This document shows positions 1 to 7,176 of a DNA stretch of 64,000 nucleotides, piece by piece (position 1 is the stretch's first letter; each line of letters starts with the position of its first letter). Below the pieces are notes generated by a model that saw nothing but the letters and a program-made list of their open reading frames with translations, was not told the DNA's origin and did not search any database. Position numbers and translations under genes: made by a program. Source of the stretch: Streptomyces nigra (lineage in GTDB: Bacteria; Actinomycetota; Actinomycetes; Streptomycetales; Streptomycetaceae); contig NZ_CP029043.1 of assembly GCF_003074055.1 (NCBI RefSeq), positions 1,666,501-1,730,500 of the forward strand. The letters are read 5' to 3'.

Positions 1-1144
1 TGACCAGGACCAGCCGGGGCCGGTACGGCTCGTCCAGCCCGGTCACCCGCTCCCAGGCGATGAGCCGCTTGTCGTCGGCCCAGGCGAGGAGTTGGGCGCC
101 GCGCACCTTGGCGATCTCCTTGCCGGTGCGGGGGTCGAGGATCGAGGAGTAGCTCCGGCCCGGGGAGCCGTCGAGCTCCCTGGAGAGCCCGAGGGCGGCG
201 AGCCGGCCGTCCGGGGACAGCCGCGCGGGGACGTCCGAGCGCAGATGCTTCTCCCCGGCCGGGGCGGCGGCCTTCTCGCCGTCGAAGGAGTAGAACCGCT
301 GGAGTCCGTCACGGTCGCCGATGTACTGCCCGTACACCAGGTCGCCGGACCGGCTGAACGCGAAGTCCTGACGGGCGTTGATGTCGTTCCCGGGCGGGAC
401 GGCGCTCCAGCCGTAGGAGCCCGTCTCCCGCCCGATGTCGAGGACGTAGAAGCCGGACCGGCTCGACCGGCCGTACGCGGAGGTCCACTCCCACACCGGC
501 CCGTCGGGACCGTTCACCTTCTCCTTGGTCCGCAGGTCGGGGTTCTCTTTGTACGTCGTCGCCACGAGCCTGCTCCCGTCGTGGCTGAACGCGAGGCCGC
601 CGACGCCGTGCTGGACCGGGATCCAGCGTTCGACGCGGCCCGACGCCAGGTCGAGCAGGCCGATCCGGTGGGCGGGCAGCCCCCGCTCCAGCACGGCGGC
701 CGTCTTCAGTCCGGGCGCGACGGCGACGTACGACCAGCGGGTGTCCTTCCTGTACGTGCCGGTCTCTTTGTCGAGCAGCCAGTAGGTGCGCTCCATGCTG
801 CCCCGCTTCGCGGACTCGGTGCGCAGCTCGGTGGTGTAGTGGGCGGCGAGCACCGTCTCGCCGGCGCCGATCGCCTGGCGCGGCGGCGACTGGTCCGGGT
901 GGGCCTGGACGCCGTCCTGCCGCAGGCCGACGGCGGGGCGGGTGTCCGGCTCGCCGCCGCCGAGCAGGGGCACGGCGACCGCGATGCCGACCACGGCCGC
1001 GGTGGCCGCCGCGACGGAGGCGATCCGGCGGGTGCGGCGGCGCCGGCGGGCCGTGAGCACCCGGTCGGCGAAGCCCGCGTCGACGGGCGGCTGTTCGCCG
1101 GCCTGCTCGCGCAGGGAGTGGCGTACCAGGTCCTCGACGTTCAC
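1..1144 (-). CDS. Membrane-anchored beta-propeller-like protein, sigma-factor partner (partial at window edge)
   Basis: The GTG start lies immediately after the TAA stop of the sigma-factor gene, so the two are coupled; the 3' end is beyond base 1 (about 381 codons seen). The N-terminus (residues 1-35) is cytoplasmic-looking and charged. An arginine-rich stretch is followed by one transmembrane helix (about residues 40-62), and the rest is extracytoplasmic with WD40/TolB-like repeats such as FSHDGSRL and LSPDGRLAALG. A one-helix protein encoded directly behind a SigE-type sigma gene often acts as its anti-sigma factor or sensor. That role is inference from position; no zinc anti-sigma (HxxxCxxC) motif is visible. 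Confidence 0.75.
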   Translation of the reverse strand, partial: MNVEDLVRHSLREQAGEQPPVDAGFADRVLTARRRRRTRRIASVAAATAAVVGIAVAVPLLGGGEPDTRPAVGLRQDGVQAHPDQSPPRQAIGAGETVLAAHYTTELRTESAKRGSMERTYWLLDKETGTYRKDTRWSYVAVAPGLKTAAVLERGLPAHRIGLLDLASGRVERWIPVQHGVGGLAFSHDGSRLVATTYKENPDLRTKEKVNGPDGPVWEWTSAYGRSSRSGFYVLDIGRETGSYGWSAVPPGNDINARQDFAFSRSGDLVYGQYIGDRDGLQRFYSFDGEKAAAPAGEKHLRSDVPARLSPDGRLAALGLSRELDGSPGRSYSSILDPRTGKEIAKVRGAQLLAWADDKRLIAWERVTGLDEPYRPRLVLV

Positions 1145-1717
1145 TTAACGCACCTCCATCGGGGAGAAGTCGCGGGACGGCGCCGGCCGGGCGCCGGGCG
1201 TGCCGGGCGCCTCGGGGCCGAGGGCGCGGAGCTCGGGGGCGAGGGCGCGCAGCCGGGCGAGCGAGCGGTGGGTGGTGGACCGTACCGTGCCGACCGAGCA
1301 GCCGAGGATGCGGGCCACGTCGGCCTCGGGCAGGTCCTCGAAGTAGCGCAGCACCAGGACGGTGCGCTGGCGCGGGGTGAGCCGGGCGAGCGCGCCGCGC
1401 ATCAGCAGCCGCAGTTCGGCGGCTGCCGAGGTGTCGTCCGGGCCGCTCCCGTGCTCCGGGGGCTCGGCGACGGTGAGTTCGCGCCGGCGCCACTTCAGCC
1501 GCCAGCGGCTGATCTGCTGCCGGTACAGGATCTGCCGTACGTACGCCTCGGGTTCGTCGATGCGCTGCCAGCGGCCGGCGGCCTTGATCAGGGCGTTCTG
1601 CAGGAGGTCCTCGGCGGCGTGCCGGTCGCCGCCGCTCAGCAGCACCGCGGTCCTCAGCAGCGCGGACGATCTGCTCGCCACGAACTCCCGGAAGCCGTCC
1701 TCAGCTTCGGCATCCAT
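1145..1717 (-). CDS. SigE-family ECF-type RNA polymerase sigma factor
   Basis: 190 residues. Region 2 (about residues 8-75) has the pattern FVASRSSALLRTAVLLSGG, then AAEDLLQNALIKA and EAYVRQILYRQQISRWR. Region 4 (about 105-160) has LTPRQRTVLVLRYFEDLPEADVA followed by an HTH (ILGCSVGTVRSTTHRSLARLR). This matches the Streptomyces SigE-family sigma-70 group, which directs RNA polymerase to a small regulon. The ATG start is preceded by AGAAGG; an in-frame GTG two codons upstream is an alternative. The partner gene starts one base after the stop. Target genes cannot be read from sequence. Confidence 0.88.
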   Translation of the reverse strand: MDAEAEDGFREFVASRSSALLRTAVLLSGGDRHAAEDLLQNALIKAAGRWQRIDEPEAYVRQILYRQQISRWRLKWRRRELTVAEPPEHGSGPDDTSAAAELRLLMRGALARLTPRQRTVLVLRYFEDLPEADVARILGCSVGTVRSTTHRSLARLRALAPELRALGPEAPGTPGARPAPSRDFSPMEVR

Positions 1718-1808
1718 CGTCACCTTCTCTTCCCCCCGGACGGACCGGACGTCCGCCCCTCCTGCTCCCTGTGACGCGCGCGGACCCCCGCCGCTATGCC
1801 ACCCGGCG

Positions 1809-1837
1809 AAAAAAAGGGGAGGGCCGAAGCCCTCCCC
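1809..1837 (-). terminator. Rho-independent terminator of the exported peptide gene
   Basis: On the minus strand a perfect 9-bp stem (GGGGAGGGC/GCCCTCCCC) closes a UUCG-type tetraloop and is followed by seven U residues. It lies 16 bases after the stop of the 77-residue peptide gene. Textbook U-tract terminators are uncommon at this GC content. Confidence 0.85.
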
Positions 1838-1852
1838 CTCCATCAGCCCGGC

Positions 1853-2086
1853 TCAGCTCCAGGTGTAGCCGTCGCCCACGAGCAGGAAGTGCTCCAGCAC
1901 ATCCTCCATGGGGTCGTCGACCTGCCCGGTGTTGACCAGCCCGATCCGGGGCCCGTTGTGCGCCCCGTGGTTGCTCTCGTCGGCGTGGGCGTTCCCCGCG
2001 GCCAGCCCGCACACGGCGCCCGCGGCCAGCAGTCCCGCTCCGAGCCGCGGCAGCCCGCGCCCCGTCCTCCTCCGTGCCGTCCTCAA
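1853..2086 (-). CDS. Small exported peptide (77 aa), function unknown
   Basis: The product has an Arg-rich n-region (about residues 1-13), a hydrophobic core (LPRLGAGLLAAGAVCGLAA) and a plausible signal-peptidase site after NAHA (about residue 35). The mature peptide would be about 42 residues starting DESNHGAHNGPR, acidic and His-containing, with no cysteines. The apparent start is TTG with a weak GAGG close upstream, so the exact N-terminus is uncertain. It is followed by a strong U-tract terminator, so it is probably monocistronic. Family not recognised; small secreted peptides of this build are common in Streptomyces. No function is assigned. Confidence 0.6.
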   Translation of the reverse strand: MRTARRRTGRGLPRLGAGLLAAGAVCGLAAGNAHADESNHGAHNGPRIGLVNTGQVDDPMEDVLEHFLLVGDGYTWS

Positions 2087-2215
2087 ACCTCGGCCCTCAT
2101 CTCATCGGTTCGGCGTCTGATCGGACCCTGTGTCCACCCGTTCATCTGCCTGCCCCGGCCGAAGGTCACGCGAAGTACCTCGTTCGTGCACGTCAGAGGG
2201 GCGATGAGAGGGGTC

Positions 2216-2497
2216 TCAGGCCGAGCGGAGCGCCCCGGTGGGTGACATCCGGCCCGCCCGCAGCGCGGGGTACAGACCGGCCACGGTCCCGGCCAGCACG
2301 GACACCGCAGGGCCGGCCACGATCCACGCCGGCGGCACGATGGCGGGCCACTCCTGCACGGCCGCGTACCCCAACACCGCCACGACGCCCGGCGCGGCGC
2401 CGGCCGGTCCGCCGAACAGCCCGAGCAGCACCGCCTCGATGAGGAACTGCAGGGTGTTCTGCCCCCGGCGGGCCCCCCGCGCCCACCGGAGGCCCAC
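2216..2497 (-). pseudogene. C-terminal remnant of an FtsX/MacB-type ABC permease
   Basis: About 93 codons resemble only the last third of an FtsX-domain permease: VGLRWARGARRGQNTLQFL, the helix EAVLLGLFGG, a hydrophobic segment, then the diagnostic end GLYPALRAGRMSPTGALRS. A full permease has roughly 350-850 residues; upstream the frame carries no homology and runs into a tRNA-like gene. No ATPase gene is nearby. It is best read as a decayed fragment, probably left after a deletion or insertion beside the tRNA locus. Confidence 0.7.
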
Positions 2498-2580
2498 CCT
2501 CGCCGCGCCGTTCCATGCTTCGTTTGCCGCCGGACCCCTTCATGCCCCGTAGCGGCCGGCCTGGCCGTAGGCTCCCTGTA

Positions 2581-2663
2581 GGGCGAGGCCGTAGCGCAGT
2601 GGTCGTCGCGCGCGGTCTCCAAAACCGCGAGGACGCCGGTTCGAATCCGGCCGGTTTCGCCCG
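2581..2663 (+). tRNA. tRNA-Trp(CCA)-like gene with an extended 11-bp acceptor stem
   Basis: A cloverleaf can be drawn with every arm perfect. Bases 2581-2591 (GGGCGAGGCCG) pair with 2652-2662 (CGGTTTCGCCC): 11 bp including two G-U. T8 A9 follow, then a 4-bp D stem (GCGC/GCGC) with G18G19 in the loop. The 5-bp anticodon stem (GCGGT/ACCGC) carries loop CTCCAAA, so the anticodon is CCA (Trp). A 6-nt variable loop precedes a 5-bp T stem (GCCGG/CCGGC) with loop TTCGAAT. The discriminator base is G, as tryptophanyl-tRNA synthetases prefer. CCA is not encoded. Normal acceptor stems are 7 bp (8 in tRNA-Sec), so this is a non-canonical tRNA or a tRNA-derived RNA. A -10-like TAGGCT lies at 2568-2573. 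Confidence 0.72.
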
Positions 2664-2710
2664 TGCCGCTCACCCGCCGCCGACCGTCACCGGAACCGGG
2701 GGCCGGTGGA

Positions 2711-2763
2711 CCGAGCCCGTGAGCGCCCTCCCGGGCTCGGCTTGGGGCCGTGGAAGGGCGCTC
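2711..2763. other. Interlocked inverted repeats (possible pseudoknot or bidirectional terminator)
   Basis: Two perfect 9-bp inverted repeats interlock. CCGAGCCCG (2711-2719) pairs with CGGGCTCGG (2732-2740). GAGCGCCCT (2721-2729), inside that loop, pairs with AGGGCGCTC (2755-2763). The topology is that of an H-type pseudoknot or of two alternative hairpins. It sits between the tRNA-like gene and the 3' end of dapD, so it could end transcription from both sides. No U-tract is present. Confidence 0.5.
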
Positions 2764-2853
2764 AGCGATGACCGACGTCGACGGGTGCCGTCAACTCGGC
2801 CGCAGGGCAGGGTGTTGATCGATTCGGCGGCCGAAAGGCACGGCCGCCCGTGG

Positions 2854-3843
2854 TCAGTTGTGGCTGTGCAGGACCTCGTTCAGGCCGCCCCACACCGCGT
2901 TGTTCGGGCGGGCCTCGACCGTGCCCGTGACCGAGTTGCGGCGGAAGAGGATGTTGGAGGCGCCGGAGAGTTCGCGGGCCTTGACGATCTGGCCGTCGGG
3001 CATCGTCACGCGGGTGCCCGCCGTGACGTACAGGCCGGCCTCGACCACGCACTCGTCGCCCAGCGCGATGCCCACGCCCGCCTCGGCGCCGATCAGGCAG
3101 CGCTCGCCGATGGAGATGATGACGTTGCCGCCGCCGGACAGGGTGCCCATCGTGGAGGCGCCGCCGCCGATGTCCGAGCCGTCGCCCACGACGACGCCCG
3201 CGGAGATACGGCCCTCGACCATCGACGTGCCGAGCGTGCCGGCGTTGAAGTTGACGAAGCCCTCGTGCATGACCGTCGTGCCCTCGGCGAGGTGTGCGCC
3301 CAGCCGGACCCGGTCGGCGTCGGCGATGCGCACGCCCTTGGGGGCCACGTAGTCCGTCATCCGCGGGAACTTGTCGATCGAGGTCACCTGGAGGTGCAGG
3401 CCCTCGGCGCGGGCGTTCAGGCGGACCTTCTCGACGTCGTCCACGGCGACCGGGCCGAGGGACGTCCACGCCACGTTGGCGAGGAAGCCGAACTGTCCGT
3501 CCAGGCTCAGGCCGTGCGGCTTGACCAGGCGGTGGGAGAGCAGGTGCAGGCGCAGGTAGACGTCGTGCGCGTCGATGGGCTTCTCGTCGAGCGAGGCGAT
3601 GACCGTGCGGACCGCGACGACCTCGACACCGCGCCGGGCGTCCGGGCCGATCGCCTTGGCGGCGCCCTCACCGAGCAGTTCCACGGCCTTCTCGGCGGAC
3701 AGCCGCTCGCTGCCGGAGGGGCCGGGCTCGGCGACGAGTTCGGGCGCGGGGAACCAGGTGTCCAGAACGGTGCCGTCGGCGGCGATCGTGGCGAGGCCGG
3801 CGGCCACGGCGCCGGTGGTGCGAGGAGCAGTCGTGTCGGTCAT
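2854..3843 (-). CDS. dapD: 2,3,4,5-tetrahydropyridine-2,6-dicarboxylate N-succinyltransferase
   Basis: DapD transfers succinyl from succinyl-CoA to tetrahydrodipicolinate in the succinylase branch of lysine/meso-diaminopimelate synthesis, in the cytoplasm. The 329-residue protein fits the actinobacterial DapD class. An N-terminal domain (residues 1-130, with [29 protein letters not shown] after it) precedes a left-handed beta-helix (about 165-290) rich in hexapeptide repeats such as [20 protein letters not shown] and [14 protein letters not shown]. The C-terminus [18 protein letters not shown] is typical. There is no Shine-Dalgarno; a TAGGTT -10 lies six bases before the ATG, suggesting a leaderless mRNA. 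Confidence 0.95.
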   Translation of the reverse strand: MTDTTAPRTTGAVAAGLATIAADGTVLDTWFPAPELVAEPGPSGSERLSAEKAVELLGEGAAKAIGPDARRGVEVVAVRTVIASLDEKPIDAHDVYLRLHLLSHRLVKPHGLSLDGQFGFLANVAWTSLGPVAVDDVEKVRLNARAEGLHLQVTSIDKFPRMTDYVAPKGVRIADADRVRLGAHLAEGTTVMHEGFVNFNAGTLGTSMVEGRISAGVVVGDGSDIGGGASTMGTLSGGGNVIISIGERCLIGAEAGVGIALGDECVVEAGLYVTAGTRVTMPDGQIVKARELSGASNILFRRNSVTGTVEARPNNAVWGGLNEVLHSHN

Positions 3844-3849
3844 GAGGGA

Positions 3850-3880
3850 AACCTAACCGGCGCGGGGCCACGCGGGCCAA
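3850..3880 (-). promoter_or_regulatory. Candidate leaderless dapD promoter
   Basis: On the minus strand TTGGCC (3880-3875) and TAGGTT (3855-3850) are separated by 19 bases, and the dapD ATG begins six bases after the -10. Transcription would start at or next to the A of the ATG. The match is by eye. Confidence 0.4.
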
Positions 3881-3980
3881 CCGGCCTCCGCGGCGTCTCA
3901 GCGTACGGGCCGGACGTGCGGCCGGACGGCGGCTCCGGACGGGCCTCGCACCGACTCCCCCGCGGCCCCGCCGCCCTCGT

Positions 3981-4517
3981 TCAGCGCAGCACCCGGCCCA
4001 GTACCTCGCGCGCGTACTCCTCGTCGTACGGCACCTCCGTGAGCAGTACCTGCAGGCAGATCCCGTCCATCAGCGCCACCAGCGCCCGTGCCGTGACCGG
4101 GTCCGTGTGGCGGGCCAGCAGGGCGGCCAGGGCACCGGCCCACTCGGCGGCGACCGGGCGCAGGGCGGGCCGGCGCAGCGCGGCGAGGTACAGCTCGTAC
4201 TCCAGCTCCACGCCGGTGCGGTCGCCCGCCAGCCACTCGCCCATCCAGCCGGCGAGCTCGGCGGCCAGGTCGGTCCCCGGGTCCTCCAGACCGCCGCGCG
4301 AGGCGATCACCTTGGCGAACCCCTCGTTGGCCTGGCGCAACGCGGCCACGAGGAGATCGTCGAGGGTCTTGAAGTGGTACGTCGTGGAGCCGAGCGGCAC
4401 ATCCGCCTCCGCCGCCACCGTGCGATGACTCAGCCCGCCGATGCCGTGCGCGCCGACCACCCGGATCGCCGCGTCGATGATCCGCTGACGCCGTTCGGGG
4501 TCGTAGCGCCGGGCCAT
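3981..4517 (-). CDS. TetR-family transcriptional regulator
   Basis: 178 residues. The N-terminal TetR HTH is clear: RRQRIIDAAIRVVGAHGIGGLSHRTVA, then AEADVPLGSTTYHFKTLDDLL (about residues 8-58). The C-terminal part is a ligand-binding domain of the TetR_C type ending LTEVPYDEEYAREVLGRVLR. The ATG shares one base with the TGA stop of the upstream SMR transporter gene (TGATG), so the two are one operon and the regulator most likely represses its own transporter, probably through the palindrome at 4836-4855. Ligand unknown. Confidence 0.88.
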   Translation of the reverse strand: MARRYDPERRQRIIDAAIRVVGAHGIGGLSHRTVAAEADVPLGSTTYHFKTLDDLLVAALRQANEGFAKVIASRGGLEDPGTDLAAELAGWMGEWLAGDRTGVELEYELYLAALRRPALRPVAAEWAGALAALLARHTDPVTARALVALMDGICLQVLLTEVPYDEEYAREVLGRVLR

Positions 4518-4837
4518 CAGTGCGCACCGCCCAGGTTGAGCACGACGACGCCGACGATGATCAGCGCGATACCGGCGGCCTTGACGGCGGTCATCCCCTC
4601 CCCCAGGAACAGCACGCCGATGGTGGCGATGGTGGCCGTGCCGACGCCGGCCCAGATCGCGTAGGCCGTCCCGACGGAGACGGTCTTCAGGGTCTGCGCG
4701 AGCAGCGTGAAGGAGATCAGGTAGCCGAGGGCGGTCAGCACGGAGGGCAGCAGCCTGCTGAAGCCTTCGCTGTACTTCATGGCGGTGGTGGCGGCCACCT
4801 CGGCCGCGATGGCTCCGGCGAGCAGCAGGTATCCCAT
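4517..4837 (-). CDS. Small multidrug resistance (SMR/EmrE-type) efflux protein
   Basis: 106 residues with four transmembrane helices, the size of EmrE/SugE proteins. The membrane-embedded glutamate sits in the first helix (GAIAAEVAATTAMK, about residue 13), followed by YSEGFSRLLPSVLTALGYLISF and the conserved AYAIWAGVGTA. SMR proteins work as dimers exchanging protons for cationic drugs or guanidinium-like compounds. The start at 4837 has no Shine-Dalgarno; an in-frame ATG six codons upstream (4855) is possible. Both lie within or next to a perfect palindrome. Transcribed with the downstream TetR gene. Confidence 0.88.
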   Translation of the reverse strand: MGYLLLAGAIAAEVAATTAMKYSEGFSRLLPSVLTALGYLISFTLLAQTLKTVSVGTAYAIWAGVGTATIATIGVLFLGEGMTAVKAAGIALIIVGVVVLNLGGAH

Positions 4838-4855
4838 GTGTACGAGCGTACACAT
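4836..4855. promoter_or_regulatory. Palindromic operator over the SMR start codon
   Basis: ATGTGTACG-AG-CGTACACAT is a perfect 9-bp inverted repeat with a 2-bp centre. Size and position fit a TetR-family operator, presumably bound by the regulator encoded at the end of this operon. Binding is inferred. Confidence 0.6.
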
Positions 4856-4877
4856 CAGCCGGCACCGGTACAGCGGC

Positions 4878-5741
4878 TCAGCAGGTACGGCGCCGGTAGC
4901 CCGACTCCCCCCGCGCCACCACGTCCAGGTCCCGCAGCACCACGGACACCCGGTCGCCCCAGTCCTCGCAAGCCGCGTCGAAGCCGTCCTTCCGGTACTC
5001 GATGTCGAAGACCCGGCCGTCGTAGGCGTCCGCGTACACATCGCACTCGTCGTACTGCCCGCACTCCTCCGCCACCGCGAAGTCGAAGCCGATCCGGCGG
5101 CCCCGGTCGGCCAGTTCGGCGGCGTTCTTCTGGCCGATCGCGAGCCCGGCGGCGTGCGCCCGGGCGGCGATCAGCTTGCCGAAGGCCACGTTGTCGGCGG
5201 CGGTCAGCAGCCCCTCGGAGCGCTCGTGCGAGTCGAGGTTGTCCGCCTCCACGGCGTCGAAGCCGGCCTTCGCGCAGCCGTCGATCCACTCGCCCACGAT
5301 CCGCGCGAGCCGCCCGCGCTTGCCCGACGTGGAGATGTCCAGGACGAGCTCGTCCCAGTCACGGTCGACGACCGGGTCGCCGTCGGCGTCGCGCAGCACC
5401 AGGTCCGGGTGGTGCTCGTGCCACCAGTCGTCGGTCTCCGGCTGGGCCTGGAAGGCGTTGACGTAGCAGATGTTGTAGACGCCCTCCGCCGGTTCCGACG
5501 TACGGTCGCGGGACACCGCGCGCACCCCGGCCGGGGGCCGGTAGGGACCGCCGATCTGGTAGTCGAAGGCGAGTCCGGGCTCGGGTGCCCGCACCGCCCG
5601 GGGCACGGCACCGTCCGACTCATCGCCGGAGCCGCCGGAGCCGCCGGAACCGGTGCAGCCGGTCACGGCCGCCCCGAGCGTGCCGCACAGGACCACGGCC
5701 GCCGTCAGCCGTCGCAGGGCACGGGGGACGCGCTGGAACAT
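4878..5741 (-). CDS. GH114-type endo-alpha-1,4-polygalactosaminidase-like lipoprotein
   Basis: 287 residues. A lipoprotein signal ends with the lipobox VTGC (Cys29), followed by a Gly/Ser-rich linker (GSGGSGGSGDESDG). The rest is a TIM-barrel of the GH114/TM1410 type: AFDYQIGG, YNICYVNAFQ, RDWDELVLDIS, GFDAVEADNLDSHERSEG and FAVAEECGQYDEC are characteristic segments with the acidic catalytic residues. The family includes enzymes that cut galactosaminogalactan-type polymers; substrate here is unknown. It should be tethered to the outer face of the membrane. Divergent from the AbfB-domain protein. Confidence 0.82.
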   Translation of the reverse strand: MFQRVPRALRRLTAAVVLCGTLGAAVTGCTGSGGSGGSGDESDGAVPRAVRAPEPGLAFDYQIGGPYRPPAGVRAVSRDRTSEPAEGVYNICYVNAFQAQPETDDWWHEHHPDLVLRDADGDPVVDRDWDELVLDISTSGKRGRLARIVGEWIDGCAKAGFDAVEADNLDSHERSEGLLTAADNVAFGKLIAARAHAAGLAIGQKNAAELADRGRRIGFDFAVAEECGQYDECDVYADAYDGRVFDIEYRKDGFDAACEDWGDRVSVVLRDLDVVARGESGYRRRTC

Positions 5742-5969
5742 GGGCGGGGCACTCCTGTCGTCACGGCGGATGATCTCCCGCCATCTTGCCGTGCGGAGGA
5801 CGGGGGACGGGCCGGTACCGGGCCGTCGATCACCTTTCGGCCGCCGGTATACGCAACTTGCATGCCATTCAAGGGACTTGAGCCGCCGTATCCACTAGTG
5901 TTCCAGCGTTCACCTACCTGATCCGCACAGCCGCCGCCGTCGCCGTTGGACGCCGCTGGAGGAACACCC

Positions 5970-6776
5970 ATGCCCGACCACACATCCAGGTCACCCCAGG
6001 ACCGGCCGGTCTGGGAGGACGGATGGGCGCCGGACACGTCCCGGGCGCCGGGGACGCGCCGCCTGTGGCTGGCCGGTGGGCTGGCCGTGGCGACGGTCGT
6101 CGCGTGTGCCACGGCGCTGACCGTGTCGGGTAAGGACAGCGACGGGGCGCCGGCGGCGGCCACTCCCTCGCCCGTCGACGTGAGCCTGCCCGGTCTGATC
6201 TCGTTCGCCACGCCCTCGCAGACCCCTCCCGAAGGGGACAGCGGCATGGCGGCGGGGCAGGAGAAGACGCCGACGCCCACACCGGAGGAGTCCACCAAGT
6301 CGCCCACGGCGTCCCCTTCGGCCTCGGAGGAGACCACCTCCCGGCCGCCTGCCCAGGGCGTCTGGCGCTCCGTCCGCGCCGTCAACTACCCCGACCGGCA
6401 GTGGCGTGTGAGCGGCGGATCGGTGCGGCTCGACCCCGTCGGCTCCGGGCAGCGCGGCGACATCGCCTTCCGGCTGGTCGCGGGGCTGGGCGACGCCTCC
6501 TGCCACTCCTTCGCCACCGCCGACGGCCGCTATCTCCGCCACCGTGACTTCCTGCTGCGCGCGGACCGCGACGACGGCTCCGCCCTGTTCCGTCAGGACG
6601 CCACCTTCTGCCCGCGCCGCTCGCCGTACTCCGGCGCGGTCATGCTGGAGTCCGTGAACCATCCCGGCCGGTTCCTGCGCCACCGGGACTTCCGGCTGCG
6701 GCTGGACCCCTACCAGCGGGAGGGACTGTTCCTGGCGGACTCGGCGTTCCGGCTGGTCGACGCACCCGCCCCATGA
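5970..6776 (+). CDS. Membrane-anchored AbfB-domain (arabinose-binding module) protein
   Basis: 268 residues; ATG chosen because GGAGGA lies seven bases upstream. A short cytoplasmic N-terminus (1-35) leads to one hydrophobic helix (LWLAGGLAVATVVACATALTV), then a Pro/Thr/Ser-rich stalk (about 60-125). The C-terminal beta-trefoil (about 130-268) resembles AbfB/CBM42: the repeats RYLRHRDFLLRAD and RFLRHRDFRLRLD are the module's signature, with a SVRAVNYPDRQWRV opening. No catalytic domain is present, so it probably binds arabinofuranosyl-type sugars at the cell surface. Convergent with the suf operon. Confidence 0.8.
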   Translation: MPDHTSRSPQDRPVWEDGWAPDTSRAPGTRRLWLAGGLAVATVVACATALTVSGKDSDGAPAAATPSPVDVSLPGLISFATPSQTPPEGDSGMAAGQEKTPTPTPEESTKSPTASPSASEETTSRPPAQGVWRSVRAVNYPDRQWRVSGGSVRLDPVGSGQRGDIAFRLVAGLGDASCHSFATADGRYLRHRDFLLRADRDDGSALFRQDATFCPRRSPYSGAVMLESVNHPGRFLRHRDFRLRLDPYQREGLFLADSAFRLVDAPAP

Positions 6777-6789
6777 GCCCCCGGACACA

Positions 6790-6825
6790 CCTGTGGCCCC
6801 CGGCTCGAAAGCCAGGGGCCACAGG
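6790..6825. terminator. Bidirectional hairpin between the AbfB gene and the suf operon
   Basis: CCTGTGGCCCC (6790-6800) pairs perfectly with GGGGCCACAGG (6815-6825), and GGCT/AGCC continue the stem inward around a CGAA loop. It lies between convergent genes and probably stops both transcripts. Confidence 0.75.
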
Positions 6826-6843
6826 CAGGTCAAAGCCAGAACC

Positions 6844-7176
6844 TCAGACGTTGAACCCAAGCGCACGCAGCTGCTCACGCCCATCGTCCGTGATCTTGTC
6901 CGGCCCCCACGGCGGCATCCACACCCAGTTGATGCGCAGCTCGCTGACGAGGCCGTCCGTGGCGGACTTGGCCTGGTCCTCGATGACATCCGTCAGCGGG
7001 CAGGCCGCCGAGGTCAGGGTCATGTCGACGGTCGCGATGTTCGCCTCGTCGACGTGGATGCCGTAGATCAGGCCGAGGTTGACGACGTCGATGCCCAGCT
7101 CGGGGTCGACGACGTCCATCAGGGCCTCGCGAAGCTCCTCCTCCGAGGCCGGCTTCATCTCCACGGTGTCACTCAT
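6844..7176 (-). CDS. sufT: SufT/DUF59 (MIP18-like) Fe-S assembly protein
   Basis: 110 residues with the DUF59 core: EALMDVVDPELGIDVVNLGLIYGI (about 15-38), the reactive-cysteine segment TLTSAACPLTDVIEDQAKS, and WVWMPPWGPDKITDDGREQLRALGFNV at the end. Such proteins help maturation of iron-sulfur proteins in the cytoplasm. It is the last gene of the suf operon, and its ATG overlaps the sufU stop (ATGA), so translation is coupled. Confidence 0.9.
   Translation of the reverse strand: MSDTVEMKPASEEELREALMDVVDPELGIDVVNLGLIYGIHVDEANIATVDMTLTSAACPLTDVIEDQAKSATDGLVSELRINWVWMPPWGPDKITDDGREQLRALGFNV

Noticed and set aside
92..1774. 560-codon plus-strand open frame opposite the sigma-factor locus
   Set aside because: Low-complexity Gly/Ala/Arg product, antisense to two genes with clear domains; a by-product of GC-rich codon bias.
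5742..5969. tRNA or riboswitch in the GH114-AbfB intergenic region
   Set aside because: Short repeats such as CACTAGTG occur, but no cloverleaf or known aptamer fold could be drawn.
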